DNA of 46,705 nucleotides from a bacterium EF100-94H03 bin56 (GTDB taxonomy: Bacteria; Pseudomonadota; Alphaproteobacteria; SP197), in contig MPMV01000034.1 in the NCBI GenBank assembly GCA_002238685.1, positions 1 through 46,705 of the forward strand, given 5' to 3'. Both the position numbers and the translations under genes were made by a program. The notes under the pieces are model-generated. The model saw only the letters and a program-made list of their open reading frames with translations. It did no database searches and was not told the DNA's origin. How positions within the stretch are numbered: the first letter of the stretch is position 1; each line of letters starts with the position of its first letter. This document shows positions 34,498-45,305 of the stretch, in pieces.

Positions 34498-35970
34498 ATG
34501 ACGATGAACCGGACCGGTTTCTTCCCTGTTCTTGTTCTGACTTTCCTTCTTGCCGGGTTCTCCGGCACCGCAAGCCATGCACACGGCAATGGCGCAGGCC
34601 ATGCCGACCTGGCGGAGCGCCTGCTTCCTTCGGTGGTCTCGATCTTCACCGAAACCGAAGTCGCCGGAGGCAACCGTTCAGGGACCAACCCCTATTCGGG
34701 AACGCCTTTCGAGGAATTCTTCGAGCGCTTCTTCGACCGGCAGAATCCCGACAAGGAGGACAGTGAGCCGCGCTCGGCCCCATGGGCGCTGGGATCCGGG
34801 TTCATCATCCACGAAGACGGCGACATCGTCACCAACGCCCATGTCATCGACAAGGCCTCCAGGATCCTTGTGCGCCTTGATGACGGGACCGAGTACGAGG
34901 CCACGGTGGTGGCGACGGACTCCAAGACCGATATCGCCCTTCTCAGGGTCGAGGCAGACGATGCGTTGCCGGCGGTGGCCTTTGGCGATTCGGATGTCGT
35001 GCGCATCGGTGATGTCGCCCTTGCCATCGGCAACCCCTTCGGGTTCGGCAATTCCGTGACAACCGGCGTCATTTCGGCGCGCCAGCGGGACATCAACGCC
35101 GGTCCTTACGATCAGTTCCTGCAGACGGACGCGCCCATCAACCGCGGCAACTCGGGAGGGCCGCTGTTCAACATCGACGGCGAGGTTGTCGGGGTGAACA
35201 CGCTGATCTACTCGCCGTCGGGTGGCTCGGTGGGCATCGGATTTGCCGTTCCCTCCAACGTGGTGGCTCATGTTGTCAGCCAGCTCAAGGAATTTGGCCG
35301 AACCCGCCGCGGCTGGCTCGGCGTGCGCATACAACCTGTGACCCCGGAAATCGCCGAGGGTCTCGATCTACCCGAGGCGAGCGGCGCACTCGTTGCGAGT
35401 GTCACGCCTGACAGCCCTGCTGAAGCCGCCGGGTTCCAGATCGGCGACACCATCGTGCGCTTCAACGGCATCCCGATCGACGACATGCGCGAGTTGCCAC
35501 GCGCCGTGGTGCGTACGGAAGTGGGCCTCGAGGTCGAGGTCATCGTCATCCGCGACGGCGAGGAACACGCCATCGACGTGGTGCTCGGAGAACTCGAGGC
35601 ATACGAGGCCAGCCTTGCCGGCGCCACGGACGAGTCAGGTGACAGCGCCGAAAGCGCCGAAGATGTCCAGGAGGAGATTCTACTCGGGATGGAGATCCGT
35701 CCGGTCAATGCCGAGCTTGCCCGCGAGCTCGGGCTTGACGACGATGCGACGGGTCTCGTTGTCACCCGGGTCGAACAGGACGGTCCGGCGGACCGTGGTG
35801 GCGTCCAGGCCGGCGACATCCTGCTCCATGTCGGGCGCGAGGCGGTGGAGTCCGTCGAGCAGGTGAGGGATCTCCTCGAGGCGGCAAGAGGAAGAAATGC
35901 CCAGTCCGTGGTCGTTCTCATCGAACGCGAGGGCGATCCGAGGTACCTGGCCCTGGAAATCGGTGACTGA
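34498..35970 (+). CDS. Do/DegP-type periplasmic serine protease (HtrA family)
   Basis: This protein of about 490 aa has a signal peptide (residues 1-27, ending SHA) and a trypsin-like domain. The triad is His115 (TNAHVID), Asp145 (SKTDIALL) and Ser219 (NRGNSGGPLF). Two PDZ domains follow (about 275-360 and 395-485). It degrades or refolds damaged envelope proteins. I chose ATG 34498 so that the signal peptide is at the N terminus; the ATG at 34471, which abuts the DUF2065 stop, would add nine polar residues. It is the last gene of the hflKC group. DegP versus DegQ/MucD cannot be decided here. Confidence 0.93.
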   Translation: MTMNRTGFFPVLVLTFLLAGFSGTASHAHGNGAGHADLAERLLPSVVSIFTETEVAGGNRSGTNPYSGTPFEEFFERFFDRQNPDKEDSEPRSAPWALGSGFIIHEDGDIVTNAHVIDKASRILVRLDDGTEYEATVVATDSKTDIALLRVEADDALPAVAFGDSDVVRIGDVALAIGNPFGFGNSVTTGVISARQRDINAGPYDQFLQTDAPINRGNSGGPLFNIDGEVVGVNTLIYSPSGGSVGIGFAVPSNVVAHVVSQLKEFGRTRRGWLGVRIQPVTPEIAEGLDLPEASGALVASVTPDSPAEAAGFQIGDTIVRFNGIPIDDMRELPRAVVRTEVGLEVEVIVIRDGEEHAIDVVLGELEAYEASLAGATDESGDSAESAEDVQEEILLGMEIRPVNAELARELGLDDDATGLVVTRVEQDGPADRGGVQAGDILLHVGREAVESVEQVRDLLEAARGRNAQSVVVLIEREGDPRYLALEIGD

Positions 35971-36003
35971 TGCCCTTTCGCCGCTGATTGTGCGGAAGAG
36001 GGA

Positions 36004-36954
36004 GTGGGTACCGGCCCGGTCATCCTCATTGGCGGACCGACGGCGTCGGGCAAGTCCGCCCTTGCCATGCGCCTTGCCGAGGAGGTGGGTGGCGTCATCA
36101 TCAATGCCGACAGCATGCAGGTCTATGCTGACCTCGCGATCCTGACGGCCCGGCCTGCGGCCTCGGACGAGGCGCGTTGCAAACACCACCTCTTCGGCTT
36201 TCTCGATGCTTCCACACCCTGTTCGGCCGGATTGTGGCACCGTCGCGCACGCGGGATATGTCTGGAAGTCTCCTCGTCCGGCCGGGTGCCGATCGTTGTC
36301 GGCGGGACCGGTCTCTATCTCAAGACATTCCGCGAGGGATTGGCGCCGATCCCGGACATTCCAGGGGACGTCCGCGAGAGGATCCGCCGGCGTCTGTCGC
36401 TGGAGGGACCAGAGGCGCTTCACGCCGAACTTGGCCGGACCGATCCGTCCCTCGCAGCGGTTCTCTTCCCCACGGACAGCCAGCGCATCGCCCGGGCCCA
36501 CGAGGTCCACGAGGCAACGGGAACGCGGCTCTCGGAGTGGATGACGCGATCCCGCGAAGGAGAATGGGAAGGGCCGCTGTGGCAGATCAGCCTGCTTCCG
36601 GACCGATCGCTCCTCTTCGAACGCGCGGTTGCCCGTTTTGACCGGATGATGGCAGTGGGCGCCCTCGAAGAAGCCGTGGCCTTCAGGGCACGCCGTCTCG
36701 ATCCTTCCCTGCCGGCCGCACGCTGCGTCGGCCTTGCCAGTCTCATGGCCCATCTTTCCGGACGGCTCACCCTCGATGAGGCGTGCGACGACGCGAAGCG
36801 GGCTACACGGCGTTACGCCCGCAGGCAGTTCACATGGTTCCGCCATCAATCCGCCGATGCATCGCTCCTGCATGCCTTCGGCGACGAAGGCGCCAGCGGC
36901 ATCATCGCCAGGGCCCGGTGCTTCCTGTCAGCCTCTTCCACCCGTCTGCCGTGA
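36004..36954 (+). CDS. miaA: tRNA dimethylallyltransferase (MiaA)
   Basis: This 316-aa enzyme adds an isopentenyl group to A37 of tRNAs that read UNN codons. It shows the P-loop GPTASGKS (11-18), NADSMQVYADL, GGTGLYLKTFREGL, DSQRIARAHEV and the C-terminal RYARRQFTWFRHQ. GTG 36004 is the start, with GAGGGA just upstream. serB, often found between this gene and the Do protease in relatives, is absent here. Length is normal. Confidence 0.95.
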   Translation: MGTGPVILIGGPTASGKSALAMRLAEEVGGVIINADSMQVYADLAILTARPAASDEARCKHHLFGFLDASTPCSAGLWHRRARGICLEVSSSGRVPIVVGGTGLYLKTFREGLAPIPDIPGDVRERIRRRLSLEGPEALHAELGRTDPSLAAVLFPTDSQRIARAHEVHEATGTRLSEWMTRSREGEWEGPLWQISLLPDRSLLFERAVARFDRMMAVGALEEAVAFRARRLDPSLPAARCVGLASLMAHLSGRLTLDEACDDAKRATRRYARRQFTWFRHQSADASLLHAFGDEGASGIIARARCFLSASSTRLP

Positions 36955-37471
36955 TCGCAATTCGGCAAGGAGCATCCTGACAAGTCAGCACGTGCCGGCA
37001 CTGTCGCCTGCCCTGTGCACGCAGTCACGGACCATCATTGAGTCACTCGCGCGTCGAACGACGGAATTCAAGGGGAGACCCCCAGCGCCGCGATCCGCTC
37101 GCCGTTGGCCGTCCGGCCGCGGTCTCGGTTCATCCCGGCAACACCGGTGATACGAGCACCATCCTGCCCAAGGTCGAGTGCCTGCAAGTGCGCTCTGGCC
37201 TTGCCCGGGTGGTGATCGAGCGCGTGTGCATGCGGGTGGAGTGCTGGCGGCTGACAGGCCGTTGCAGGCTCGAGGGAGCATGTGTCCGACTGATCCTCGT
37301 GCGGAGCCCGCTGCCGAGGGTCCCGGCCGCGTGGACGAGCGTGGTTTCTGTTGACCGCGGACGGTCATCCGCATAGGTTCCGGCACTTGCGACGCGGCGC
37401 CAGACGCGCGCGGGAACTTCCGTCAAGAGACATGGCAGCGCCGTCGGCGCCTGCAGCGGAGAGGTACACTC
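36955..37471. other. 517-base leader region before ilvB
   Basis: This holds the promoter of ilvBNC. One small plus-strand frame (37230-37376, 48 codons) contains RLILVRSPLPRV, which has several branched-chain codons and could be an attenuation leader, but there is no clear ribosome site or terminator hairpin. I see no riboswitch. Confidence 0.3.
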
Positions 37472-39244
37472 GTGACCGACAAGCAGATGACCGGTTCAGA
37501 GATTCTCGTCAAGGTCCTCCAGGATCTCGGTGTGGATGTCATTTTCGGTTATCCAGGTGGTGCCGTGCTGCCGATCTATGATGCGCTGTGCCAGCAGAAC
37601 AGCCTCCGGCACATCCTGGTGCGCCAGGAGGGCGCGGCAGTGCACGCCGCCGAAGGATATGCCCGCTCCACCGGCAAGGTTGGCGTCGTTCTGGTGACCT
37701 CCGGCCCGGGAGCGACGAACTGCGTGACCGGCCTTGCCGATGCCTGGATGGATTCGGTGCCCGTGGTCTGTCTCACGGGCCAGGTGCCCACACACCTGAT
37801 CGGCAACGATGCCTTCCAGGAGGCGGATACCGTCGGCATCACGCGGCCCTGCACCAAGCACAACTACCTCGTGAAGGATGTCGGCGATCTCGCGCGCATC
37901 ATCAGGGAGGCGTTTCTTGTTGCCGCCAGCGGGCGCCCCGGTCCGGTGGTGGTGGACCTGCCCAAGGACGTGGTCACGGCCGCCGCCGCCTATACCCGGC
38001 CATCGTCTCCGATGCAGCATCCAAGCTACAATCCCCGCCTCAAGGGTGACCACGAGCGGATTTCCGAAGCCGTCGATCTGCTGGCGGGCGCCAGGCAGCC
38101 CCTGATCTATGCCGGAGGCGGCATCATCAATTCAGGCCCCGCGGCGTCGCAGCTGTTGACCAATCTCGTCAACATGACGGGCATTCCCACCACGCTCACC
38201 CTCATGGGGCTGGGTGCCCTGCCGGCTTCCAACAGGAACTTCATCGGCATGGTCGGCATGCACGGATCGCTGGAAGCCAACATGTGCATGCACGACTGCG
38301 ATGTCATGCTGTGCGTTGGCGCCAGATTCGATGATCGCGTGACGGGCCGGACCGATGCGTTCTCGCCTGATTCGCACAAGATCCATATCGACATCGACGC
38401 CTCGTCGATCAACAAGAACATCCATGTCGATGTGCCCATCATCGGCGACTGTGGCTACGTGCTCGAACACTTCATCAAGCTCTGGAAGTCGCGTCAGGCG
38501 CGCTGTGACGGTGACGCCCTTGACCGGTGGTGGACGCGGATCGACGAGTGGCGGCAGCGCAAGTCGTTCAGTTACAAGCCCTCCGACACCCTGATCAAGC
38601 CGCAGCTGGCCCTCGAGGTTCTCAACCGGCACACCTCCGGAAGGGATGATGTCTACATCACCACCGAAGTCGGTCAGCACCAGATGTGGGCAGCGCAGTT
38701 CCTTCACTTCGAGAAGCCGAACCACTGGATGACCTCCGGCGGGCTCGGCACCATGGGTTACGGGCTGCCGGCGGCGCTCGGCGTCCAGATTGCCCATCCT
38801 GACGCCCTTGTCATCGATGTGGCAGGCGAGGCGTCAATCCTCATGAACATGCAGGAGATGTCGACGCTGGCGCAGTACCGTTTGCCGGTCAAGGCGTTCA
38901 TTCTCAACAACCGATGGATGGGAATGGTGCGCCAGTGGCAGGAGTTCTTCTTTGGCGGACGCTACTCCGAGAGCTACATGGATTCACTGCCTGACTTCGT
39001 GAAGCTCGCCGAGGCCTATGGCGCTGTCGGGTTGCGGGCCACAACACCCGACGAACTCGAGGCTGTTGTCGAGGAAATGATCGCCACGCCTCGCGCGGTG
39101 ATCGCCGATATCGTCGTCGACCCGGACGAAAACGTCTATCCGATGATCCCTGCCGGCGCCGCCCACAATCAGGTGACCATGAGTCCCGATGAGGAAGTGG
39201 TGCTCGATCAGGCCCACAGGGAAGAGGGCATGGTCCTGGTCTAG
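37472..39244 (+). CDS. ilvB: acetolactate synthase large subunit
   Basis: This 590-aa thiamine-diphosphate enzyme catalyses the first shared step of valine, leucine and isoleucine synthesis. The catalytic Glu53 lies in VRQEGAAVHAAEGYA. The cofactor region is DVAGEASILMNMQEM with LNNRWMGMVRQWQEFFF, a form common in alphaproteobacteria. It starts with GTG 37472, preceded by GGAGAGG. ilvN and ilvC follow closely, forming the classical operon. Confidence 0.96.
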   Translation: MTDKQMTGSEILVKVLQDLGVDVIFGYPGGAVLPIYDALCQQNSLRHILVRQEGAAVHAAEGYARSTGKVGVVLVTSGPGATNCVTGLADAWMDSVPVVCLTGQVPTHLIGNDAFQEADTVGITRPCTKHNYLVKDVGDLARIIREAFLVAASGRPGPVVVDLPKDVVTAAAAYTRPSSPMQHPSYNPRLKGDHERISEAVDLLAGARQPLIYAGGGIINSGPAASQLLTNLVNMTGIPTTLTLMGLGALPASNRNFIGMVGMHGSLEANMCMHDCDVMLCVGARFDDRVTGRTDAFSPDSHKIHIDIDASSINKNIHVDVPIIGDCGYVLEHFIKLWKSRQARCDGDALDRWWTRIDEWRQRKSFSYKPSDTLIKPQLALEVLNRHTSGRDDVYITTEVGQHQMWAAQFLHFEKPNHWMTSGGLGTMGYGLPAALGVQIAHPDALVIDVAGEASILMNMQEMSTLAQYRLPVKAFILNNRWMGMVRQWQEFFFGGRYSESYMDSLPDFVKLAEAYGAVGLRATTPDELEAVVEEMIATPRAVIADIVVDPDENVYPMIPAGAAHNQVTMSPDEEVVLDQAHREEGMVLV

Positions 39245-39256
39245 GATCCGAACGAC

Positions 39257-39781
39257 ATGCCTGTTGACGAGAAGAAGAACGTTTCCGCAAGGAAAGCGAC
39301 GATTGCCGTCCTGGTCGACAATGAACCGGGCGTGCTGGCGCGCGTCGTCGGGCTCTTTTCCGGGCGTGGCTACAACATCGATTCGCTGACCGTCAACGAA
39401 GTCGACGCGTCCGCCGGGCTTTCGCGCATCACCATCGTCACAAGCGGAACCGAAATGGTGATCGTCCAGATCCTGGCGCAGCTGCAACGCATCGTTCCGG
39501 TACACAGGGTCTGCGACTTCGTGACGCAGGGCTTGCACGTCGAACGCGAACTGGCTCTCGTGAAGGTGGCGAGCAGCGGCGACAAGCGGGTCGAGGCCCT
39601 TCGGATCGCCGACATCTTCCGCGCCAGGGTTGTCGACAGCACCATCGGCTCGTTCGTGTTCGAGATCACCGGATCGCTCGACAAGATCTCGGCCTTTGTC
39701 GATCTCATGCGCCCGCTGGGACTGGTCGACGTTTCCCGCACCGGCGTGGCTGCCATTTCCCGCGGTCCCGATCCGATCTGA
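39257..39781 (+). CDS. ilvN: acetolactate synthase regulatory subunit
   Basis: This 174-aa small subunit has an N-terminal ACT domain ([20 protein letters not shown], then [14 protein letters not shown]) and the C-terminal half typical of IlvH/IlvN. It activates the large subunit and gives feedback inhibition by valine. It begins 12 bases after ilvB and ends 26 bases before ilvC. Confidence 0.96.
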   Translation: MPVDEKKNVSARKATIAVLVDNEPGVLARVVGLFSGRGYNIDSLTVNEVDASAGLSRITIVTSGTEMVIVQILAQLQRIVPVHRVCDFVTQGLHVERELALVKVASSGDKRVEALRIADIFRARVVDSTIGSFVFEITGSLDKISAFVDLMRPLGLVDVSRTGVAAISRGPDPI

Positions 39782-39807
39782 TACCACCACCTGTCCGGAG
39801 CATTGCC

Positions 39808-40827
39808 ATGCGCGTCTATTACGATCACGACGCTGATCTCAACCTCATCAAGGCCAGCAAGGTCGCGATCATCGGTTACGGAAGCCAGGGTCACGCCCAT
39901 GCGCTGAATCTGAGGGACAGTGGTGCGAGGGAACTGGCGATCGGGCTGAGATCGGGTTCGGCAAGCGCGCCCAAGGCCGAGGCTGAGGGACTCCGGGTCA
40001 TGGACACCGCCGAGGCTGCCCGGTGGGCCGACTTTGTCATGGTTGTCACTCCCGACGAGGGGCAAAGACGCCTCTACAACGAGGATCTCGCCCCCAACCT
40101 GCGCGAAGGCGCGACCCTTGCCTTCGCCCATGGACTCAACATTCACTTCAATCTCATCGAGCCCCGTGCCGATCTCAACGTGATCATGGTGGCGCCCAAG
40201 GGCCCCGGGCACACGGTGCGTGGCGAGTTTGCGAGGGGAGCGGGCGTTCCCTGCCTGCTGGCCGTAGCCCAGGATCCCGGCAGCCTTTCCCACGAGACCG
40301 GCCTGAGCTATGCCTGCGCCATTGGCGGGGGACGGGCAGGCGTCATCGAAACCACGTTCCGGGAGGAATGCGAAACCGACCTTTTCGGTGAACAGGTGGT
40401 GTTGTGCGGTGGACTGACGGCTCTCATCATGGCCGCCTACGAGACCCTGATCGATGCCGGCTACGCCCCCGAGATGGCCTATTTCGAGACCCTCCATGAG
40501 GTGAAACTCATCGTCGATCTGATCTACGAGGGCGGTATCGCGAACATGCGCTATTCGGTATCCAACACGGCGGAATACGGCGATTACACCCGCGGTCCCC
40601 GCGTCATCGATGACGAGGTGAAGCAGAAGATGAAGGCGATCCTCGGGGAGATTCAGTCGGGACGCTTTGCCCGGGACTGGATGCTGGAGAACGAGGTCGG
40701 GCAGACGAGTTTCAAGGCGATGCGCCGCCGCGCCGCCGAACATCCCATCGAGGAAGTCGGCGAAAGGCTCCGCGCCATGATGCCGTGGATTTCCGAGGAC
40801 CGCCTCGTGGACAAGTCACGAAACTGA
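39808..40827 (+). CDS. ilvC: ketol-acid reductoisomerase (class I)
   Basis: This 339-aa short-form enzyme converts acetolactate to dihydroxyisovalerate with NADPH and magnesium. The Rossmann loop is [17 protein letters not shown]. The 2' phosphate pocket is LRSGSAS. The metal-site region includes KGPGHTVR and [13 protein letters not shown]. Last gene of the ilvBNC operon. Confidence 0.96.
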   Translation: MRVYYDHDADLNLIKASKVAIIGYGSQGHAHALNLRDSGARELAIGLRSGSASAPKAEAEGLRVMDTAEAARWADFVMVVTPDEGQRRLYNEDLAPNLREGATLAFAHGLNIHFNLIEPRADLNVIMVAPKGPGHTVRGEFARGAGVPCLLAVAQDPGSLSHETGLSYACAIGGGRAGVIETTFREECETDLFGEQVVLCGGLTALIMAAYETLIDAGYAPEMAYFETLHEVKLIVDLIYEGGIANMRYSVSNTAEYGDYTRGPRVIDDEVKQKMKAILGEIQSGRFARDWMLENEVGQTSFKAMRRRAAEHPIEEVGERLRAMMPWISEDRLVDKSRN

Positions 40828-40906
40828 CTCGCCTTCACCGGATTGCATTCGAATGTGTGGAGCAATCATGTTATGAAGGAGGAGCCGGTCGATCAGCCGG
40901 TGCTGA

Positions 40907-42016
<1,110 letters not shown>

Positions 42017-42050
42017 CGGACGTTCCGCAGTGAGAGGTGATGACTGAAGC

Positions 42051-42911
42051 ATGCTGAAGCTTGTCCTGCTCACCCGCCAGACCACCCAACGCTTCGCACT
42101 GCCCTTTTTCGTCGTCGCTGCCCTCGCCTTCATCCTCATGAGCCGCACGGACAATCCCTGGGTGACTGATGCCCGTACGCACACTCTCGATGTGCTGGCT
42201 CCTGTCATCGACGTGGCCTCCCGTCCGGTGTCGGCGGTCAACGCGGCGGTGGACTCCGTCAACAACTGGCTTGCCGTTGCGGCCGAGAACGAGAAGCTGC
42301 GCCGCGAAAATGCACGCCTGATGCACTGGCAGGCGGCGGCACGCCAACTTCTGGCCGAGAACCGCGAGTTCCGCGGACTCCTTTCAAGTGTCGCCGAACC
42401 TCGCGCGGCCTTTGTCACGGCCCGCATCATCGGTCATTCCAGTGGAACGTTTGTCAGGACGGCGGTCCTTAACGCCGGAACCGGTGACGGCGTCAGGGTG
42501 GGGCAGGCGGTGGTCGCGGCCCATGGTCTCGTAGGCAGGATCACGGAGACGGCGCGGCACAGCAGCAGGGTTCTCCTGCTGACGGATCTCAACAGCCGTA
42601 TCCCCGTTGTCTTCGAATCGGATCGTAAACCGGCCATCGTCAGTGGCGACAATTCGCGCGTCCTGTCGCTGCTGTTCACAGAGTTGGCCGGCAACATCGA
42701 TGCCGGCGAACGGCTCGTGACGTCGGGGGAGGGGGGGATGCTGCCCCCCGGCATTCCGGTGGGAGTTGTTACCGGTTCACAAGGAGATCCCCCCCGGGTG
42801 ACACCCTTCGTTGATCCTGCCCGCATCGAGCACGTGCGCATACTCGACTACACGCTTCCCGGCCTCATGCAGACGACACGCGAGGCCGGAATGCTGGAGC
42901 CGCTGTGGTGA
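42051..42911 (+). CDS. mreC: rod-shape-determining protein MreC
   Basis: This 286-aa bitopic protein has a membrane helix near 15-31, a coiled coil (about 75-105, AENEKLRRENARLMHW) and the beta-barrel periplasmic domain (ARIIGHSSGTFVRTAVLNAG, shortened, and VTSGEGGMLPPGIPVGVV). It links MreB to the PBP2-RodA synthase. It overlaps the mreD start by a few bases. Confidence 0.95.
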   Translation: MLKLVLLTRQTTQRFALPFFVVAALAFILMSRTDNPWVTDARTHTLDVLAPVIDVASRPVSAVNAAVDSVNNWLAVAAENEKLRRENARLMHWQAAARQLLAENREFRGLLSSVAEPRAAFVTARIIGHSSGTFVRTAVLNAGTGDGVRVGQAVVAAHGLVGRITETARHSSRVLLLTDLNSRIPVVFESDRKPAIVSGDNSRVLSLLFTELAGNIDAGERLVTSGEGGMLPPGIPVGVVTGSQGDPPRVTPFVDPARIEHVRILDYTLPGLMQTTREAGMLEPLW

Positions 42912-43444
42912 TCGAGGACTGGGGCGGAAGCCTGAGACGCCGGGCGGTATCGTTCCTGCCCCTGGTGTCGGGCGTTGCTCTCGTGCTCGTGACCTCGACC
43001 CCGCTCTATTTCGGCCATGTGGGTGATGTCGCACCGCGCCTCGGGGTGACTGCCGTCATCTTCTGGACTGTCTACCGCCCCGATCTCCTTGGCTACGGCT
43101 CTGCCTTCTGTCTCGGCATCGTTGCGGACCTCATGACCGGGTTGCCACTCGGCATCACGGCTCTTGTCCTTGTCATGGTTCGCCATGGTGTCGTCACCCG
43201 CCGCCGATACTTCCTGCGCAAGTCCTTCCACATTGTCTGGGCCGAGTATGCGCTCGTGGTCATTGCCGCGGTGGTCATCGACTGGATGCTGGCGGCGCTC
43301 TACCTGTGGTCCTATCCCGGTCTGCTCGTCCATGTATTCCAGGTCCTGTTGACGGTGGCCCTGTTCCCGGGGGTCTACTGGCTCCTCGCGCGGTGTCAGG
43401 ATCTCGTATCCCTTGCCGGAAGGCAGCCCGCCGGGTCAGGCTGA
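42905..43444 (+). CDS. mreD: rod-shape-determining protein MreD
   Basis: This 179-aa polytopic membrane protein has about five or six helices and the MreD-like segment RPDLLGYGSAFCLGIVADLMTG, shortened by its turn at SAFCLG, with GLPLGITALVLVMV. It starts at GTG 42905 or GTG 42908, overlapping the mreC end. mrdA starts one base after its stop. Confidence 0.92.
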   Translation: MVIEDWGGSLRRRAVSFLPLVSGVALVLVTSTPLYFGHVGDVAPRLGVTAVIFWTVYRPDLLGYGSAFCLGIVADLMTGLPLGITALVLVMVRHGVVTRRRYFLRKSFHIVWAEYALVVIAAVVIDWMLAALYLWSYPGLLVHVFQVLLTVALFPGVYWLLARCQDLVSLAGRQPAGSG

Positions 43445-43445
43445 C

Positions 43446-45305
43446 ATGCGCGAGGACTTCGAGCAGCGAACTCTGGTGAACCGACGCTCGTTCGTCCTCT
43501 TCGGTTTGAAGGGACTGCTGGTGGCCGCCGTGGCCGGACGCCTCTACGAGTTCCAGGTTGTCGATGCGGCGCGCTATCAGCGACTGTCCAATGACAATCG
43601 CATCAGCATCCGCCTTCTTCCTCCCCGCCGCGGACTGATTGTCGACCGGTTTGGCAAGGGCCTGGCGGTCAACCGGCCCACCTACCAGTTGATCATGACT
43701 CCCGAGCAGACCGGCGACGTCGAGACAACTCTCGAGCGCATTGCCGCTCTCATCGATCTGGACGACGGCACCGTGGCGAAAGTGCTGCGCAAGATCGGAG
43801 TCCAGGAGGGATTCATCCCCGTCACCGTGCGTCAGAACCTGTCCTGGCAGGAGGTGGCGCGCGTCGAGGTGAACCTGCCGGTGCTGCCGGGCATCGTCAT
43901 CGAAACGGTCCCCCATCGCCATTATCCCTTCGCCGGTCTCGTGGCCCACGTTTCAGGATATGTCGGTGAAGTGTCGCAAGCCGAACTCGAGGGCGACAAG
44001 GTGCTGAGATTCCCCGGTTTCCGCACGGGCAAGACGGGAATCGAGAAGGTCTACGAGCAACAGTTGAGGGGAACTCCGGGCACGCGTCAGGTCGAAGTCA
44101 ATGCGGTAGGACGCGTCATCCGGGAGATCGACCGCCGCGAGGACGATCCGGGTTCGGACATCCGTCTCACCATCGACATGGCGCTCCAGGAATTCGCCGT
44201 GCGCAGAATGGAGAACCAGACGGGATCCGTGGTCGTTCTCGATGCCCTCAACGGCGATGTGCTCACTCTGGCATCGGTCCCGAGTTTCGATCCCAATGTG
44301 TTCAACTTCGGTCTGACCGGGGACGCCTGGCAGGCCCTGCTCAACGATCCCCGTTCGCCTTTGCTGAACAAGCCCGTTGCCGGCCAGTATCCCCCGGCCT
44401 CGACGTTCAAGATGATGGTCGCACTGGCGGCATTGGAAGCCGGAGCCGTGACCCCTGCGACAACAGTCCACTGTCCTGGCAGCTTCACCCTGGGCGACCG
44501 GACCTTCCGATGCTGGCGGCGCTGGGGCCATGGTGAGGTCAATCTCATCGATGCCCTGAGAGAGTCGTGCGACGTGTACTTCTACCAGGTGGCCCATCTC
44601 ATCGGTGTGGACCGGATTGCCGCGATGGCCCGGCGTTTCGGCCTTGGCGAGACGACCGGGATCGAGCTCACCGGGGAACGGGCGGGCCTGGTTCCCAGCG
44701 CGGACTGGAAACGGGCCGTCTATGGCGAGCCGTGGTACGGCGGTGACACCATCAATGTCGGTATCGGTCAGGGTGATGTCCTCACCACACCCCTCCAGCT
44801 TGCGCTCATGGCTGCACGCATTGCCAACGGGCGTTTTCGGGTAACACCGCGCCTGGTGCGTCACTCCACCGGGGCGGAGGTGCCCGAATTTGCGGCTCTT
44901 GATGTCGATTCCGAACACTTGCGGGTCGTACGCCAGGGCATGGGTGAAGTGGTCAACAACGCCGATGGGGGGACAGCCTACAAAGCAAGGATCCAGGACG
45001 AGGGCATGGAGATGGCCGGCAAGACCGGGACCTCCCAGGTGCGTCGTCTCAGGAAGGAAGAACGGGAAGGACGGTTGAGTCAGGAGGATGTGCCCTGGGC
45101 TGAACGGGACCATGGGCTGTTCGTCGGTTATGCGCCACTTGACGAGCCGCGATACGTCGGCGCCGCGATCGTCGATCATGGGGGGTCCGGCTCCGGCTCC
45201 GCGGCACCTGTGGTGCGTGACGTGTTGCGTGAGGCTCAGAGGCGGCAATCGATCCGCTGGAACACCGGTGACGAGCCGTCGGATCAAGCAGGAGGGACTG
45301 CGTGA
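43446..45305 (+). CDS. mrdA: penicillin-binding protein 2 (elongation transpeptidase)
   Basis: This 619-aa protein has an N-terminal membrane helix (about 15-33), a dimerisation region and a transpeptidase domain. The active-site motifs are STFK (Ser319), SCD (Ser374) and KTGT (Lys526). It cross-links peptidoglycan during side-wall growth with RodA. ATG 43446 follows mreD directly; earlier in-frame codons lie inside mreD. The stop overlaps the rodA start. Confidence 0.96.
   Translation: MREDFEQRTLVNRRSFVLFGLKGLLVAAVAGRLYEFQVVDAARYQRLSNDNRISIRLLPPRRGLIVDRFGKGLAVNRPTYQLIMTPEQTGDVETTLERIAALIDLDDGTVAKVLRKIGVQEGFIPVTVRQNLSWQEVARVEVNLPVLPGIVIETVPHRHYPFAGLVAHVSGYVGEVSQAELEGDKVLRFPGFRTGKTGIEKVYEQQLRGTPGTRQVEVNAVGRVIREIDRREDDPGSDIRLTIDMALQEFAVRRMENQTGSVVVLDALNGDVLTLASVPSFDPNVFNFGLTGDAWQALLNDPRSPLLNKPVAGQYPPASTFKMMVALAALEAGAVTPATTVHCPGSFTLGDRTFRCWRRWGHGEVNLIDALRESCDVYFYQVAHLIGVDRIAAMARRFGLGETTGIELTGERAGLVPSADWKRAVYGEPWYGGDTINVGIGQGDVLTTPLQLALMAARIANGRFRVTPRLVRHSTGAEVPEFAALDVDSEHLRVVRQGMGEVVNNADGGTAYKARIQDEGMEMAGKTGTSQVRRLRKEEREGRLSQEDVPWAERDHGLFVGYAPLDEPRYVGAAIVDHGGSGSGSAAPVVRDVLREAQRRQSIRWNTGDEPSDQAGGTA

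Noticed and set aside
37230..37376. Leader peptide for attenuation of ilvB
   Set aside because: Some branched-chain codons are present (RLILVRSPLPRV), but there is no ribosome site and no paired terminator/antiterminator that I can see.
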